This document shows, piece after piece, positions 7,821 through 16,791 of a stretch of DNA of 64,000 nt (positions within the stretch are counted from its first letter, which is position 1; each line of letters begins with the position of its first letter). Source of the stretch: an uncultured Candidatus Saccharibacteria bacterium (lineage in GTDB: Bacteria; Patescibacteriota; Saccharimonadia; Saccharimonadales; Saccharimonadaceae); the NCBI GenBank assembly GCA_947253285.1, contig CAMXXV010000003.1, positions 1-64,000 of the forward strand, read 5' to 3'. A program made the translations under genes and the position numbers. The notes beneath the pieces are model-generated. The model had not been told where the DNA came from and ran no database searches. It saw only the letters and a program-made list of their open reading frames with translations.

Positions 7821-9413
7821 ATGAAAACAAATACAAAGTATATCTTTGTGACGGGCGGCGTCATTTCCGGTGTTGGCAAGGGCATCACGGCAGCCAGTCT
7901 CGCCACGATTTTAAAGGGGCAGGGGCTAAAAGTGACCATGCAAAAGTGCGACCCGTACCTCAATGTAGATGCTGGCTTACTTAACCCCGCCGAGCACGGC
8001 GAATGCTACGTCACGAAAGATGGCGCCGAGACCGACCTCGACCTCGGGCACTACGAACGCTTCCTTGACGAAGAGATGACGCGCAACTCCATTACGCTCT
8101 CGGGCAGTATCTACCGTGACCTCATTACGAAGGAACGCGCCGGCGAATTTCACGGCAAAACTGTTCAGCTAGTACCACACGTCACCGACCTGATTCACCA
8201 AGCCATTTTGCGCGCCAGTCAGGGTAGCGATGTCCACGTGGTCGAGCTGGGCGGCACTGTGGGTGACTACGAAGGTCTCGCCTTCGTGGAGGCAATTCGC
8301 TCCTTTGCCGGCATCGTCGGCCGCGAAAATTGCCTTTACGCCTCAGTTGTCTTCGTGCCATGGCTCAACACCAGTAAGGAATTTAAAACCAAGCCGGCAC
8401 AAAACGCCTTGCGTGACCTCCGTGGCTTTGGCATCATTCCTGACCTCGTCTTTGTTCGCGTCGAGCGGCCGTGCCCACGCCAAATTGCCGAGAAGATTGC
8501 CCGCTTTAGCGGCGTTTCCTCTGATGCCGTAATTATCTTGCCAGATATTAAATCCGTTTATGAGGTGCCGCTCAACGTCTTAAAGTCAGGCGTGATGAAT
8601 GTGCTCAATCACTTCACCGGCGCCACTATGCAACCCGATATGACCAAGTGGCAGCTGCTCGCCGAGCGCAGCAGCCAGCACTACGACCAGACCGTCAAGA
8701 TTGGCTTAGTCGCAAAGTACATTGATAACCAAGACACTTACATCTCAGTTACTGAGGCACTCAAAGCCGCCTGCTTCCAAGTTGGCGTCAACCTCGACCT
8801 CCATTGGCTCAACGCCGAAACCGTCACGCCCGACGAACTTGCCGCGATGGATGGCATTTTGGTGCCGGGCGGCTTCGGCTCGCGCGGCTTGGATGGCAAA
8901 ATTATGGCCGCAACTTACGCCCTTGACCACAACAAACCTTATCTCGGCCTCTGTCTTGGCTTACAAATGGCAGTGGTAGCAGCCGCTCGCCGCGGTGGGC
9001 TAGCCGATGCCACGAGTGCCGAAATCGACCCAACCGCTCAGCACGACGTGATTTACATTATGGCAGGGCAGGAAGGAAAGGAATCAACCGGCGGCACTAT
9101 GCGCCTCGGAAACTACCCAGCCGAACTGGTGCCCGATAGTCTGGCGGCCAAAATTTACGGTACGACCAGTGTCGTAGAGCGCCACCGCCACCGCTACGAA
9201 GTCAACCAACACTGGCTTAGCGCCATCAATCAGGGTGGCTTGGCCGTCTCGGGTACTTCGCCCGACCATCAGCTAGTGGAATTTGTGGAGGCGCCGCAGT
9301 GTCACTTCTTCATTGCCACTCAAGCTCACCCCGAGCTCAAGTCGCGCCCAACTCGGCCGCACCCACTCTTTACTGCCTTCATTACCGCCGCAAAAGAGGT
9401 AGCACATGAGTAG
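7821..9413 (+). CDS. pyrG: CTP synthase
   Basis: At 530 residues it has the full family length. The N-terminal synthase domain opens FVTGGVISGVGKGITAASLA (the UTP/ATP-binding loop) and contains CDPYLNVDAG and the LDLGHYERF region. The C-terminal class I glutamine amidotransferase domain has the oxyanion strand PGGFGSRG, the nucleophile motif CLGLQMAV, and a late AHPE supplying the catalytic His and Glu. It makes CTP from UTP, ATP and glutamine in the cytoplasm. An AAGGAGG ribosome site lies just before ATG 7821, and a TACAAT hexamer at 7791-7796 is the likely -10. The next gene overlaps its end by 8 bases. Confidence 0.97.
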   Translation: MKTNTKYIFVTGGVISGVGKGITAASLATILKGQGLKVTMQKCDPYLNVDAGLLNPAEHGECYVTKDGAETDLDLGHYERFLDEEMTRNSITLSGSIYRDLITKERAGEFHGKTVQLVPHVTDLIHQAILRASQGSDVHVVELGGTVGDYEGLAFVEAIRSFAGIVGRENCLYASVVFVPWLNTSKEFKTKPAQNALRDLRGFGIIPDLVFVRVERPCPRQIAEKIARFSGVSSDAVIILPDIKSVYEVPLNVLKSGVMNVLNHFTGATMQPDMTKWQLLAERSSQHYDQTVKIGLVAKYIDNQDTYISVTEALKAACFQVGVNLDLHWLNAETVTPDELAAMDGILVPGGFGSRGLDGKIMAATYALDHNKPYLGLCLGLQMAVVAAARRGGLADATSAEIDPTAQHDVIYIMAGQEGKESTGGTMRLGNYPAELVPDSLAAKIYGTTSVVERHRHRYEVNQHWLSAINQGGLAVSGTSPDHQLVEFVEAPQCHFFIATQAHPELKSRPTRPHPLFTAFITAAKEVAHE

Positions 9414-9894
9414 TGCTAGTCCCACCGCCTATATCTTGAGCGATATTATGACCTATGGCACGCGCCAAGAGGTGGCTTATATTGAGCGCGCCCTAACCAA
9501 AGCAGGCATCTCATATTATTCACCAATGCGCAACAAAGAGATTAACGACAAGCAAACTTGCGACAATGACAATCTCTCCGAGCGCATCGTGGCGGCCGAC
9601 ATGGCTAAGATTCACCGCGCCAAGCTCATCGTTTGCAACGTCCGCCAAGACGCCATCGGCTCACTTTGCGAAATCGGCACCATTTGGGAGTGGAACCACC
9701 AGCACCCTACCGAGCACAAGCATTTCATCGCGCTCAGCAGCGACATCCGCCGCACCAGCGTCCCCGAAACCGGCGACCGTCGCTCGTTTAGCTACAACGC
9801 CTTTCTCTATGGTCTGCTGCTTAGCTTGACTGACGGGCAGGGTATCATCGACTTTAGCGACTTGCCCAATGCACTCGCACAGCTCAAACTTTAA
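9406..9894 (+). CDS. Nucleoside 2-deoxyribosyltransferase-like protein
   Basis: The 162-residue protein fits the nucleoside 2-deoxyribosyltransferase/YtoQ-like fold. It has an N-terminal strand AYILSDIMTYG, then PMRNKEIND, then a helix ERIVAADMAKIHRAKLIVC, then DAIGSLCEIGTIWEW. In that family the Asp before the 'I..a..viv' strand and the 'G-x-x-x-E-I-G' glutamate line the active site. It may salvage or clean up nucleotides, which suits its coupling to pyrG (8-base overlap with ATGAG at the pyrG stop). The substrate is not known. The early region lacks some residues of well-studied enzymes, so activity is uncertain. Confidence 0.7.
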   Translation: MSSASPTAYILSDIMTYGTRQEVAYIERALTKAGISYYSPMRNKEINDKQTCDNDNLSERIVAADMAKIHRAKLIVCNVRQDAIGSLCEIGTIWEWNHQHPTEHKHFIALSSDIRRTSVPETGDRRSFSYNAFLYGLLLSLTDGQGIIDFSDLPNALAQLKL

Positions 9895-9976
9895 TGTGTT
9901 CAATCTGACGTGGCACAGTAGCTTCAATCACCACGTTTTTACTATTTAAGTGTTCAAGCCACTGTTTTTCGTTCAT
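9884..9976 (-). CDS. Possible 30-residue small ORF, unproven
   Basis: ATG 9976-9974 opens a 30-codon frame ending in TGA at 9886-9884, overlapping the end of the gene on the other strand by 11 bases. The peptide (MNEKQWLEHLNSKNVVIEAT...) has a natural-looking amphipathic composition. There is no clear ribosome site or -10 hexamer, and an in-frame stop lies directly before the ATG. It could be a real small protein, a remnant of a longer gene, or chance. Confidence 0.25.
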   Translation of the reverse strand: MNEKQWLEHLNSKNVVIEATVPRQIEHIKV

Positions 9977-10077
9977 TTACTAGACAATATGTCAAGTTTA
10001 CATTCTAGCTATTGACAAATTAGCATAACTATGATAGTATAATAATTGTTCAAGAAGATTAGAAAGGAAAACAAAAA

Positions 10078-10410
10078 ATGAACGAAAAATTTAACCATCA
10101 CAACCGCTACGAAAAACAAGAGGCTGAGAAGCAACGTCGCTACGACTCGCTTGGCAACACCGCTGGTGTCCTCGCCGTCGCTGCCACTCGCGAACTAGCT
10201 AACCTGGAAGATGTAAAGAAGCTTGATTTCACCAAGTCACACAACTCTCATGAAGCCGAGCAGGAACATGCCTTCCGCCGCGCCGAAAATGAGCGCGCCG
10301 CTCGCTTCCAGTACATCGACCACAACGCCAAGTACCGCGAGGAACGCGAAATGACCGCCGAAGAGCAGCAAACCACGCAGTTGATGCAAAACGTAATGGG
10401 TAATTTATAA
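10078..10410 (+). CDS. Small highly charged protein, function unknown
   Basis: This is a 110-residue hydrophilic protein with no membrane segment and no signal peptide. It is rich in Glu, Arg, His and Asn (for example HNRYEKQEAEKQRRYD and EAEQEHAFRRAENERAARF) and is predicted to be largely helical. I recognise no family. It has its own leadered promoter: TTGACA at 10012-10017, TATAAT at 10038-10043 (spacing a long 20 bases), an AGAAAGGAAA ribosome site, and a strong terminator after the stop. A dedicated transcription unit of this kind suggests an abundant or regulated small protein. Confidence 0.8.
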   Translation: MNEKFNHHNRYEKQEAEKQRRYDSLGNTAGVLAVAATRELANLEDVKKLDFTKSHNSHEAEQEHAFRRAENERAARFQYIDHNAKYREEREMTAEEQQTTQLMQNVMGNL

Positions 10411-10426
10411 GTGAGATAGAACTCTT

Positions 10427-10452
10427 AACCACCCCAAATGGGGTGGTTTTTG
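10427..10452 (+). terminator. Terminator between the small charged protein and argS
   Basis: AACCACCCC and GGGGTGGTT make a perfect 9-base stem with an AAAT loop and a T-run after it. The argS -10 (TATAAT, 10454-10459) begins almost immediately downstream. Confidence 0.88.
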
Positions 10453-10468
10453 GTATAATAAGGGCAAG

Positions 10469-12172
10469 ATGAATAAGTATGCCCAGATTATCGCCGCTGC
10501 CGTCAAGGCGCAGTGGCAAATTGAACCTACCGTCGAGCTGACTCGGCCCGACCCTAAATTTGGTGACTATGCCACCAACATCGCTATGCAACTCGCGCGC
10601 GAACTCCATCAGGCGCCACGCCAAATCGCTGAGACTTTGCAACAGCGATTGACCGATACTGCGCAATTTAGCGAAGTCACCATTGCTGGCCCCGGATTTA
10701 TCAACCTCCGAGTCAAGGCTGCTGACCTCATGCAGGACTTAAATGCTGGTTTCCAGGGCGACCGTCCGTTTGGTGAAAATAACGACGGGCAGGGTAAAAA
10801 GGTGCTAGTAGAATATCCTTCCACAAACATGGCAAAGCCGTTCTCTGTCGGCCATCTCCGTTCCGCCAACCAAGGCTGGGCAGCGCGCAATCTGATGCGC
10901 GCCACTGGCTGGCAGGTTATTACTGACAACCACCTCGGCGACTACGGTTCACCGTTCGGCATCTGGGTTACTGGCTTTAAAAAGTTTAGCGATGAAGCAC
11001 GCCTCGAGGCACGCGGCGTCTACGAATTAGGCGATATCTATATCAAGACCAAGGCGGCAATGAAGGCCGAGGAGCAGGCAGGGCAACACACCCTCGCCAA
11101 CACTGCGCAAAGCTGGCTACTTAAACTAGAGGCGGGCGACCCCGAGGCAGTGGCCTTCTCGAAACGCTTCAATCAAATCTCGCTCGACCACATCCATCAG
11201 GTAATGCGGCGGCTGGGTATCAGCACCGACTACGAGCTGGGCGAAAAGTTCTTCGCCGAACGCGGTAAGGCTGCCGTCAAGCGTCTGCTTGAACAGGGGC
11301 TCGCCATCCAAAATCCCGACGGTTCCGTCATTGTTGACCTCACTGAATATGGCATTAAAACACCAATGCTAGTCCTCAAGTCCAACGGCGCCGCTTTATA
11401 CGCCACTACCGACCTTGCCACCATGCTGTACCGCGACCACGAGTTTCATGTTGACCGCGTGATTTACTGTGTGGCTTCCGAGCAGAAGTTCTACTTTGAG
11501 CAGCTCTTTGCCATGGCTAAGAAGATTGGGCTCAAGACTGAAATGATTCATATGTGGTACGGCCTCATTGACCAAATCAACGAAGATGGCACGCGTGAAA
11601 AAATGTCTTCACGTAAGGGCGTTGTACTACTAGAAGACCTCTTAAATGAGGCTGAAAATCGCGCCCGCGAAAACGCCAAGGCGAAGGATATCAGCGACGA
11701 CGACATCAAAAAGATTGCCGTGGGCGCCATCAAGTTCTCCGACTTTGCCGCCGACCGCCGTACTGGTATGCTCTTCAACTGGGACACCATGTTCAGCCTG
11801 ACTGGCTTCTCGGGGCCGTATGTACAATACGCCGCCGTCCGCGTTAACAAAATTCTTGCCGACCACCCATTGCAAGCTGATTTGATTGACCATAATTATG
11901 ATTACGACGCCGAGCGCGCTGTCATCCTCAAGCTTCTAGACTACCCGAGCATTGTCCGCCTTGCCGCCAATAATCTTGAGCCACATCGTCTCGCAACTTA
12001 TGCCTACGAACTCGCCAAGACAATGAATCGCTACTACGAGCAAACCAGCATCGCCACCGACGACGTTCCAGCCGGAGTCAAGCAGGCGCGCCTCATGCTC
12101 ATCAGCCACGTGGCCGCCGTCTTCAGCCACTGTCTAAACTTGCTCGGCATCGCCGTGCCACATCGCATGTAG
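10469..12172 (+). CDS. argS: Arginyl-tRNA synthetase
   Basis: A 567-residue class I synthetase charging tRNA-Arg. The HIGH-type motif appears as HLRSANQG (about residue 127), preceded by the family's N-x-x-K-P-F-S-V-G-H context. The KMSKS-type motif is EKMSSRKG (about 378). The C-terminal anticodon-binding domain starts with the FSGPYVQYAAVRV segment of the DALR fold and ends in a normal LLGIAVPHRM. TATAAT (10454-10459) lies 9 bases before the ATG with only a weak purine stretch between, so the leader is very short or absent. The orn promoter begins directly after its stop. Confidence 0.97.
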   Translation: MNKYAQIIAAAVKAQWQIEPTVELTRPDPKFGDYATNIAMQLARELHQAPRQIAETLQQRLTDTAQFSEVTIAGPGFINLRVKAADLMQDLNAGFQGDRPFGENNDGQGKKVLVEYPSTNMAKPFSVGHLRSANQGWAARNLMRATGWQVITDNHLGDYGSPFGIWVTGFKKFSDEARLEARGVYELGDIYIKTKAAMKAEEQAGQHTLANTAQSWLLKLEAGDPEAVAFSKRFNQISLDHIHQVMRRLGISTDYELGEKFFAERGKAAVKRLLEQGLAIQNPDGSVIVDLTEYGIKTPMLVLKSNGAALYATTDLATMLYRDHEFHVDRVIYCVASEQKFYFEQLFAMAKKIGLKTEMIHMWYGLIDQINEDGTREKMSSRKGVVLLEDLLNEAENRARENAKAKDISDDDIKKIAVGAIKFSDFAADRRTGMLFNWDTMFSLTGFSGPYVQYAAVRVNKILADHPLQADLIDHNYDYDAERAVILKLLDYPSIVRLAANNLEPHRLATYAYELAKTMNRYYEQTSIATDDVPAGVKQARLMLISHVAAVFSHCLNLLGIAVPHRM

Positions 12173-12184
12173 TACAATAGTAGT

Positions 12185-12721
12185 ATGAATAAGGCGAATT
12201 TGTTGTGGGTTGACCTCGAGATGACGGGGCTTGACCCAGCGGTAGATAAGATTTGTGAGATTGGTGCCATCGCCACCGATTTCGAATTTGATGAGGTAGC
12301 ACGCTACGAATCGGCCGTCAAAGTTGACCGTGAGTTTATGCTGTCGCGCATGAATAACGACTTTTGGCGCAAACACAAGGCTTCGCACGACCAGCTTATT
12401 AAAAATAGCACCGCGCTTGAAGCCAAGTCGGCCGCCAAAGTTGAGCAAGAATTAATTGCCTTCGTCAAGAATAATTTCGACCTCACCCAGCCAATTTATC
12501 TGGCAGGCAACTCCATCCACCAAGACCAAAAGTTTATTGCGCGTGAATGGGTGCAATTAAACGACCTCTTAAACTACCGCCAGCTCGACGTTAGCGCGTG
12601 GAAGATTATCTTTGAACATCACGGCGTCGTATTTAGTAAGCCAGAAGACCACCGCGCCATGAGCGATATTGAGGGCTCAATCAACGAACTTAAATTCTAT
12701 CTTGAAAAGGTGAAGTTTTAA
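12185..12721 (+). CDS. orn: Oligoribonuclease (DEDDh 3'-5' exonuclease)
   Basis: This 178-residue protein finishes RNA decay by cutting 2-5 nt oligoribonucleotides to mononucleotides. The DEDDh residues are visible: WVDLEMTGLD (D and E of Exo I), a D in the NSIHQDQKFI segment (Exo II), and HRAMSDIEGS (His and Asp of Exo III). The length is typical. TACAAT (12173-12178) ends 6 bases before the ATG and starts right at the argS stop, so it appears to have its own leaderless transcript. The next gene shares one base with its stop (TAATG). Confidence 0.96.
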   Translation: MNKANLLWVDLEMTGLDPAVDKICEIGAIATDFEFDEVARYESAVKVDREFMLSRMNNDFWRKHKASHDQLIKNSTALEAKSAAKVEQELIAFVKNNFDLTQPIYLAGNSIHQDQKFIAREWVQLNDLLNYRQLDVSAWKIIFEHHGVVFSKPEDHRAMSDIEGSINELKFYLEKVKF

Positions 12722-13047
12722 TGAACGAAGCCCAAGTTATCGCCGCCATCACCAGCTTACCGCGCGTCACCGCTGACGACCGCACCACTGAGCAGCAGCT
12801 AATTTATACGGTGGATGGTCAAATGTTTGCCATTATAAAGCATGGCTCCAACCCGCTCGCCCTCAGTTTACTGTGCGACCGCAACCTCAGCCGTCTCCTA
12901 GAATCGCAGTACGAGTCAGTTTTACCAGGGCAGGGGTTGAGCAAGCAGTGGATTACTATCCTCCTCACCGGCCAGCTGTCCGATGAGGACATTATCGACC
13001 AAATTCGCCACGCTTACGAGCAAGCCCGCACACCAGATAACGCTTAG
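12721..13047 (+). CDS. MmcQ/YjbR (DUF419) family protein
   Basis: The 108-residue protein has the YjbR layout: a GQMFAIIKHG strand, a basic-aromatic SKQWITILLTGQ strand and a final helix IIDQIRHAYEQAR. These are cytosolic proteins with a CyaY-like double-wing fold, and their biochemical role is not established. Start ATG 12721 overlaps the orn stop by one base, so it is translationally coupled to orn and ends the unit. A perfect 10-base hairpin follows. Confidence 0.75.
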   Translation: MNEAQVIAAITSLPRVTADDRTTEQQLIYTVDGQMFAIIKHGSNPLALSLLCDRNLSRLLESQYESVLPGQGLSKQWITILLTGQLSDEDIIDQIRHAYEQARTPDNA

Positions 13048-13052
13048 ACTAA

Positions 13053-13075
13053 AATAGACCGCCACGCGGTCTATT
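13053..13075. terminator. Bidirectional terminator between convergent genes
   Basis: AATAGACCGC and GCGGTCTATT form a perfect 10-base stem with a CAC loop. It lies between the YjbR gene (plus) and the Q/P-rich membrane protein gene (minus). The flanks are A/T-rich on both sides but carry no long T-run. Confidence 0.7.
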
Positions 13076-13096
13076 CTAATTCTTATTTACCCTAGG

Positions 13097-14530
13097 CTAG
13101 TCGCTATTGGAGTTATTGCGGTCAATGGTTGACGCGTCAGCCGCGCTATTTGAGCGCATTAATGATTGCACTTGCTGAATACTAGCGTCCAAGCGGTCAG
13201 TGACAGCTGAAATATCTTTCAAAGCCGCATCAACTACTTCACGCTGCTTTTTCTTGTGGATTTTATTACTAATCGCTTTCATTGAGCCAATTAGCTGGTT
13301 AAGGTGCTGCCGCATAGTAGCTGGCAAGTCTTGGTCAAGTTTACCCTGAGCGCGTGAATCATCCAACTTCTGCTTTATATCTTTACTTGGCTTCGCGGCT
13401 TTATATTTGTTATTACCGCCAACCCCCATGCCAATTCCAGCCAAATTCTTCTCTTGAGTATTAATCGTCAAAATAATTTCGCTGAGCGCTGATGTCTCAT
13501 CGCGCGACAGAGCAACCTGACTCTGATTGGCATACTTAAACACTGCTTGAATGTTAGCAATGCTAAGTTGAACACGATTTAAACCCGCCAACGGGCCATC
13601 ATTTTGCGAACTTAACGCCGCCACAATAGCCACTATAGTTATCACAACAGTAACACCAACACCAGCGTACACAAATAACTTACTATCCAGCGGCTTTCTG
13701 GTATTTTTCGCCGAATCTGATGCGATATAATTCAAATAATCCACGCTACCATTAATTGGCGCCGGAGCTGGCTTAGGAGTAGCATGAGTCTGCTCTGGAG
13801 ACTCACCTTCAATAAAGGTGGTTGGCGCAGCGGGAGTAGCTTGTGGCGGATAAGCGTAATTCTGGCCTTGACCTGGATATTGCTGTTGGTATTGTTGATA
13901 TTGCTGATATTGTTGGTACTGAGCGTAGGCCTGTGGTGGATAGCTCGGCATTGGCGGAATATTCTGATTGGCTGCATTAACACTATCCGGTGTACCTGGA
14001 GTAAACGACAATCGCTGCCCAGCGTAATTGTTGATTGGTTGCTGCGTCGGTGGCAAAACCATTTGAAAGGTACTTGGCGCATCAAACTGAGGTCGGTCAG
14101 GTTTTAGAGTGTGCACCTGGCCAGTAGCATAATATTCACTCGCAATAATAGTACCATTGTTAGTCCCCTGTAGAAGCTTATTGTTTCGCTTCGGGATGAT
14201 ATTACCAGGGTGTTTCTTAAAATCACCCTTCGGCAGGGCTGAACCGTAAATATTATCATTTACCACTGAGTCATCCAGTGCCATTGGCACTTTACTCATT
14301 GGGCTATTTGGATCATTGAAGCTCGGCGCATTATAAGTTGGGATGTCGGGCGATGTCAACATCGCTGAATTATAACTCAGCTTGTTGTTGTCATTATCAT
14401 TATCGTTGGTGCTATTAGTAGTAGCTGGCTTATTGGCATTCTTATTAGGCAACGCCTTTTTGGGAGTATTCTTGAGGGGACTCTTCAACGCGCCACTACT
14501 AGGTGTACTACTGCCCGAACTCTTAACCAT
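13097..14530 (-). CDS. Single-pass membrane protein with long low-complexity N-terminus
   Basis: I recognise no family. The 477 residues divide in three. About 280 residues of disordered Ser/Thr/Asn/Pro/Gln-rich sequence include DNDNDNN and a tandem YQQ repeat (QYQQYQQYQQYQQQY, near residue 210). One transmembrane helix follows (about 288-310, LFVYAGVGVTVVITIVAIV). A helical C-terminal region of about 165 residues ends in Ser/Asn. The lack of a signal peptide and the late helix suggest the low-complexity part is cytoplasmic and the helical part extracellular. TAAAAT (14542-14537, minus) ends 6 bases before the ATG. It is divergent from dnaG. Confidence 0.8.
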   Translation of the reverse strand: MVKSSGSSTPSSGALKSPLKNTPKKALPNKNANKPATTNSTNDNDNDNNKLSYNSAMLTSPDIPTYNAPSFNDPNSPMSKVPMALDDSVVNDNIYGSALPKGDFKKHPGNIIPKRNNKLLQGTNNGTIIASEYYATGQVHTLKPDRPQFDAPSTFQMVLPPTQQPINNYAGQRLSFTPGTPDSVNAANQNIPPMPSYPPQAYAQYQQYQQYQQYQQQYPGQGQNYAYPPQATPAAPTTFIEGESPEQTHATPKPAPAPINGSVDYLNYIASDSAKNTRKPLDSKLFVYAGVGVTVVITIVAIVAALSSQNDGPLAGLNRVQLSIANIQAVFKYANQSQVALSRDETSALSEIILTINTQEKNLAGIGMGVGGNNKYKAAKPSKDIKQKLDDSRAQGKLDQDLPATMRQHLNQLIGSMKAISNKIHKKKQREVVDAALKDISAVTDRLDASIQQVQSLMRSNSAADASTIDRNNSNSD

Positions 14531-14584
14531 ACCTAAATTTTAGCATAAACAACATGAACTGACAATTGTTATATAATAATAGTA

Positions 14585-16378
14585 GTGAACGACGCTAGGG
14601 AAGAAATTAGAAACCGGCTCGCCATCGAAGATGTGATTGGCGAATATGTCGAGCTGCGCCGCGCAGGGCGCTATTTCAAGGCGCTCAGCCCGTTTACCCA
14701 CGAACATACACCATCCTTCATTGTCACCCCCGACCGCAACATTTGGCATGACTTTTCCTCAGGGCAGGGTGGCGACATCTTTAAGTTTGTCATGTTAGCC
14801 GAAGGCGTTAGCTTTCCTGAGGCTATGGAAATTCTAGCACGCAAGGCGGGCGTCGACCTCAGTAAATACGATACTCGCCATCGCAAAGGCCTTGCAGAAC
14901 TAAAGGCTAAACAAATCGAAATGAATACTATCGCCATGAATTACTTCCAGAGGCAACTAATTAACAGTAAACTGGCTCTAGAATACGCCCGTAAGCGACG
15001 TCAATTATCACCCGAAACCATCTTAAAGTGGGGCATTGGCTACGCGCCACCACGTCATCAACTCAAATCACTCCTCATGAGCAAGGGTTATCAACGCGAT
15101 GACATCAAGGCGGCCGGCCTCAATATCTTTGAAGACTACAATTTCAAAGGTGAAGGCGAAGGCTACCACGGCGGCAACCGGCTCATGATTCCACTACGTG
15201 ATAGCCAAGGGCAGGTGGTGGGCTTCACTGGTCGCATTTTAGACGACCACCAACCAAAGTACCTCAACACCCCAGCCACTGCCGTTTACGATAAGGGGCG
15301 CCAACTCTTTGGCCTCAACTTTGCACGCGACGCCATCCGCGCCAAGGGCTACGTTATTGTAGTAGAGGGCAACATGGATGTGATGACTTCATCACAAGCT
15401 GGCATCAGTAATATCGTAGCAGTTGCCGGCACTGCTTTGACGACTTATCACCTCAAGAGCCTCGGGCGGTTGACTCGCGACATTCGCTTCTGCTTTGATT
15501 CCGACGCCGCAGGCGTAAAAGCCACCGAGCGCGCCATCGCGCTTGCCGGCCCGCTCAACCTCAATTTATCCGTCATTGATTATTCTAAAGCCGGAGTGAA
15601 AGACCCTGACGAACTAATTAAAAAGGACGTTGCCGCGTGGGAGAAGTTATCTAATACTAATACGCCAGCCGTAGATTGGGTGCTTGAGCGTTATAAGTCA
15701 CAAAACAACCTTTCAACCGCCGAAGGCAAAAAAGTCGTCACTTCAAAGGCCCTCGCCGTCGTCAAAAATCTCACCGACCCCGTTGAAGTTGAGTTTTATC
15801 TCAAGAAAATTGCTACACTCACCGACACTAGCGTAGAAACTTTATCCCGCAAACTCGCCGGCACACCTGAGCCGACTGCGCCACCACGGCGCCACGCGGT
15901 CAAAACTACTCTGAAGCCAGCTAACCGCCACACTACCGACTATTACCTCGATTTAATTTTCGCGATTGCGTTAAAGAATCAAATTAACCGGCCACTCGTC
16001 GCAAAAATTCCCGATAGTTACCTCAGCACTCCATTTATTCAGCTCAAGCAAAACTTACTTGGGCAGGATACCCCGACCAGCGAAGCTACCGACTTAATTG
16101 CCAAGCTTGAAATGTTTAGCGATGCTGAATTACCACCACATCCCAACTTCACCAATTTAATGCTCGCTAGCCTCAATACGCTATTCAAGCTCCAACTCCA
16201 GCACCAGCTCGACCAACTTCAAGCTCAGTTCGACCAAGCTTTTAACAGTGGTAGTAACGACCTCACCGACTTAAACACCAAGCTCACCACCACACGTCAA
16301 GCACTCACCAAGCTGGAACGTAGCAACGTCAGCAATGACTTCGCTGGCCTACGCGACCTCTGGCAGCAACAGAGCTAA
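14585..16378 (+). CDS. dnaG: DNA primase DnaG with degenerate zinc-finger domain
   Basis: The 597-residue bacterial primase makes RNA primers at the fork. The N-terminal region aligns with the CHC2 zinc domain (ALSPFTHEHTPSFIV, then WHDFSSGQGGD), but the zinc ligands C-P-F-H...C-F-G-C of standard DnaG are replaced by Ser, Thr/His, Asp and Ser, so zinc binding is unlikely. The TOPRIM domain is intact: VVVEGNMDVM and FCFDSDAAGVKA supply the acidic metal ligands. The C-terminal DnaB-interacting part is present but divergent. The start is GTG 14585, with TATAAT (14572-14577) 7 bases upstream and no ribosome site, implying a leaderless GTG start. Confidence 0.94.
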   Translation: MNDAREEIRNRLAIEDVIGEYVELRRAGRYFKALSPFTHEHTPSFIVTPDRNIWHDFSSGQGGDIFKFVMLAEGVSFPEAMEILARKAGVDLSKYDTRHRKGLAELKAKQIEMNTIAMNYFQRQLINSKLALEYARKRRQLSPETILKWGIGYAPPRHQLKSLLMSKGYQRDDIKAAGLNIFEDYNFKGEGEGYHGGNRLMIPLRDSQGQVVGFTGRILDDHQPKYLNTPATAVYDKGRQLFGLNFARDAIRAKGYVIVVEGNMDVMTSSQAGISNIVAVAGTALTTYHLKSLGRLTRDIRFCFDSDAAGVKATERAIALAGPLNLNLSVIDYSKAGVKDPDELIKKDVAAWEKLSNTNTPAVDWVLERYKSQNNLSTAEGKKVVTSKALAVVKNLTDPVEVEFYLKKIATLTDTSVETLSRKLAGTPEPTAPPRRHAVKTTLKPANRHTTDYYLDLIFAIALKNQINRPLVAKIPDSYLSTPFIQLKQNLLGQDTPTSEATDLIAKLEMFSDAELPPHPNFTNLMLASLNTLFKLQLQHQLDQLQAQFDQAFNSGSNDLTDLNTKLTTTRQALTKLERSNVSNDFAGLRDLWQQQS

Positions 16379-16428
16379 GCGTTACCGCTATTGACATTTT
16401 TAGCATAATATGCTAAAATACCGACATA

Positions 16429-16764
16429 GTGAAAAATAAAACAAAAAGTCAAACCATTTCCCACCACAGCATCCCGAGTTCACTCCAGATACTGGTTGAC
16501 CGCTCGCATCAAATGGAGTATAAGGCGCGTCGTGGTTACTACAAGACGATTCAATACATCTTCATCGTCGCCGGTATTGGCTTGGCTTTAGCTGCTACGC
16601 ACGGAGCATTTTACCCAGTCTATCATCACGTCACAGTGCCCGAGTTTAACCGCCGCGTCCATGCCGACCTTCACACTTACAGTGAGGCCGACATCCCGTC
16701 CGACGCTATGCTCGCTGACAGTAAATCGTTACGACTTCTAAAACGCTTCTTACGCCGCTGTTAA
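16429..16764 (+). CDS. Small single-helix membrane protein, function unknown
   Basis: This 111-residue protein is not recognised. It has a basic N-terminus of about 40 residues, one hydrophobic helix (about 44-63, YIFIVAGIGLALAATHG), and a basic C-terminus ending in RFLRRC. The start is GTG 16429. Its promoter is unusually clean: TTGACA (16391-16396), 17 bases, TAAAAT (16414-16419). This puts the transcription start within a few bases of the GTG, so the leader is very short or absent. Confidence 0.65.
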   Translation: MKNKTKSQTISHHSIPSSLQILVDRSHQMEYKARRGYYKTIQYIFIVAGIGLALAATHGAFYPVYHHVTVPEFNRRVHADLHTYSEADIPSDAMLADSKSLRLLKRFLRRC

Positions 16765-16791
16765 ATTAACCAAAAGGATTATAATAGAATT

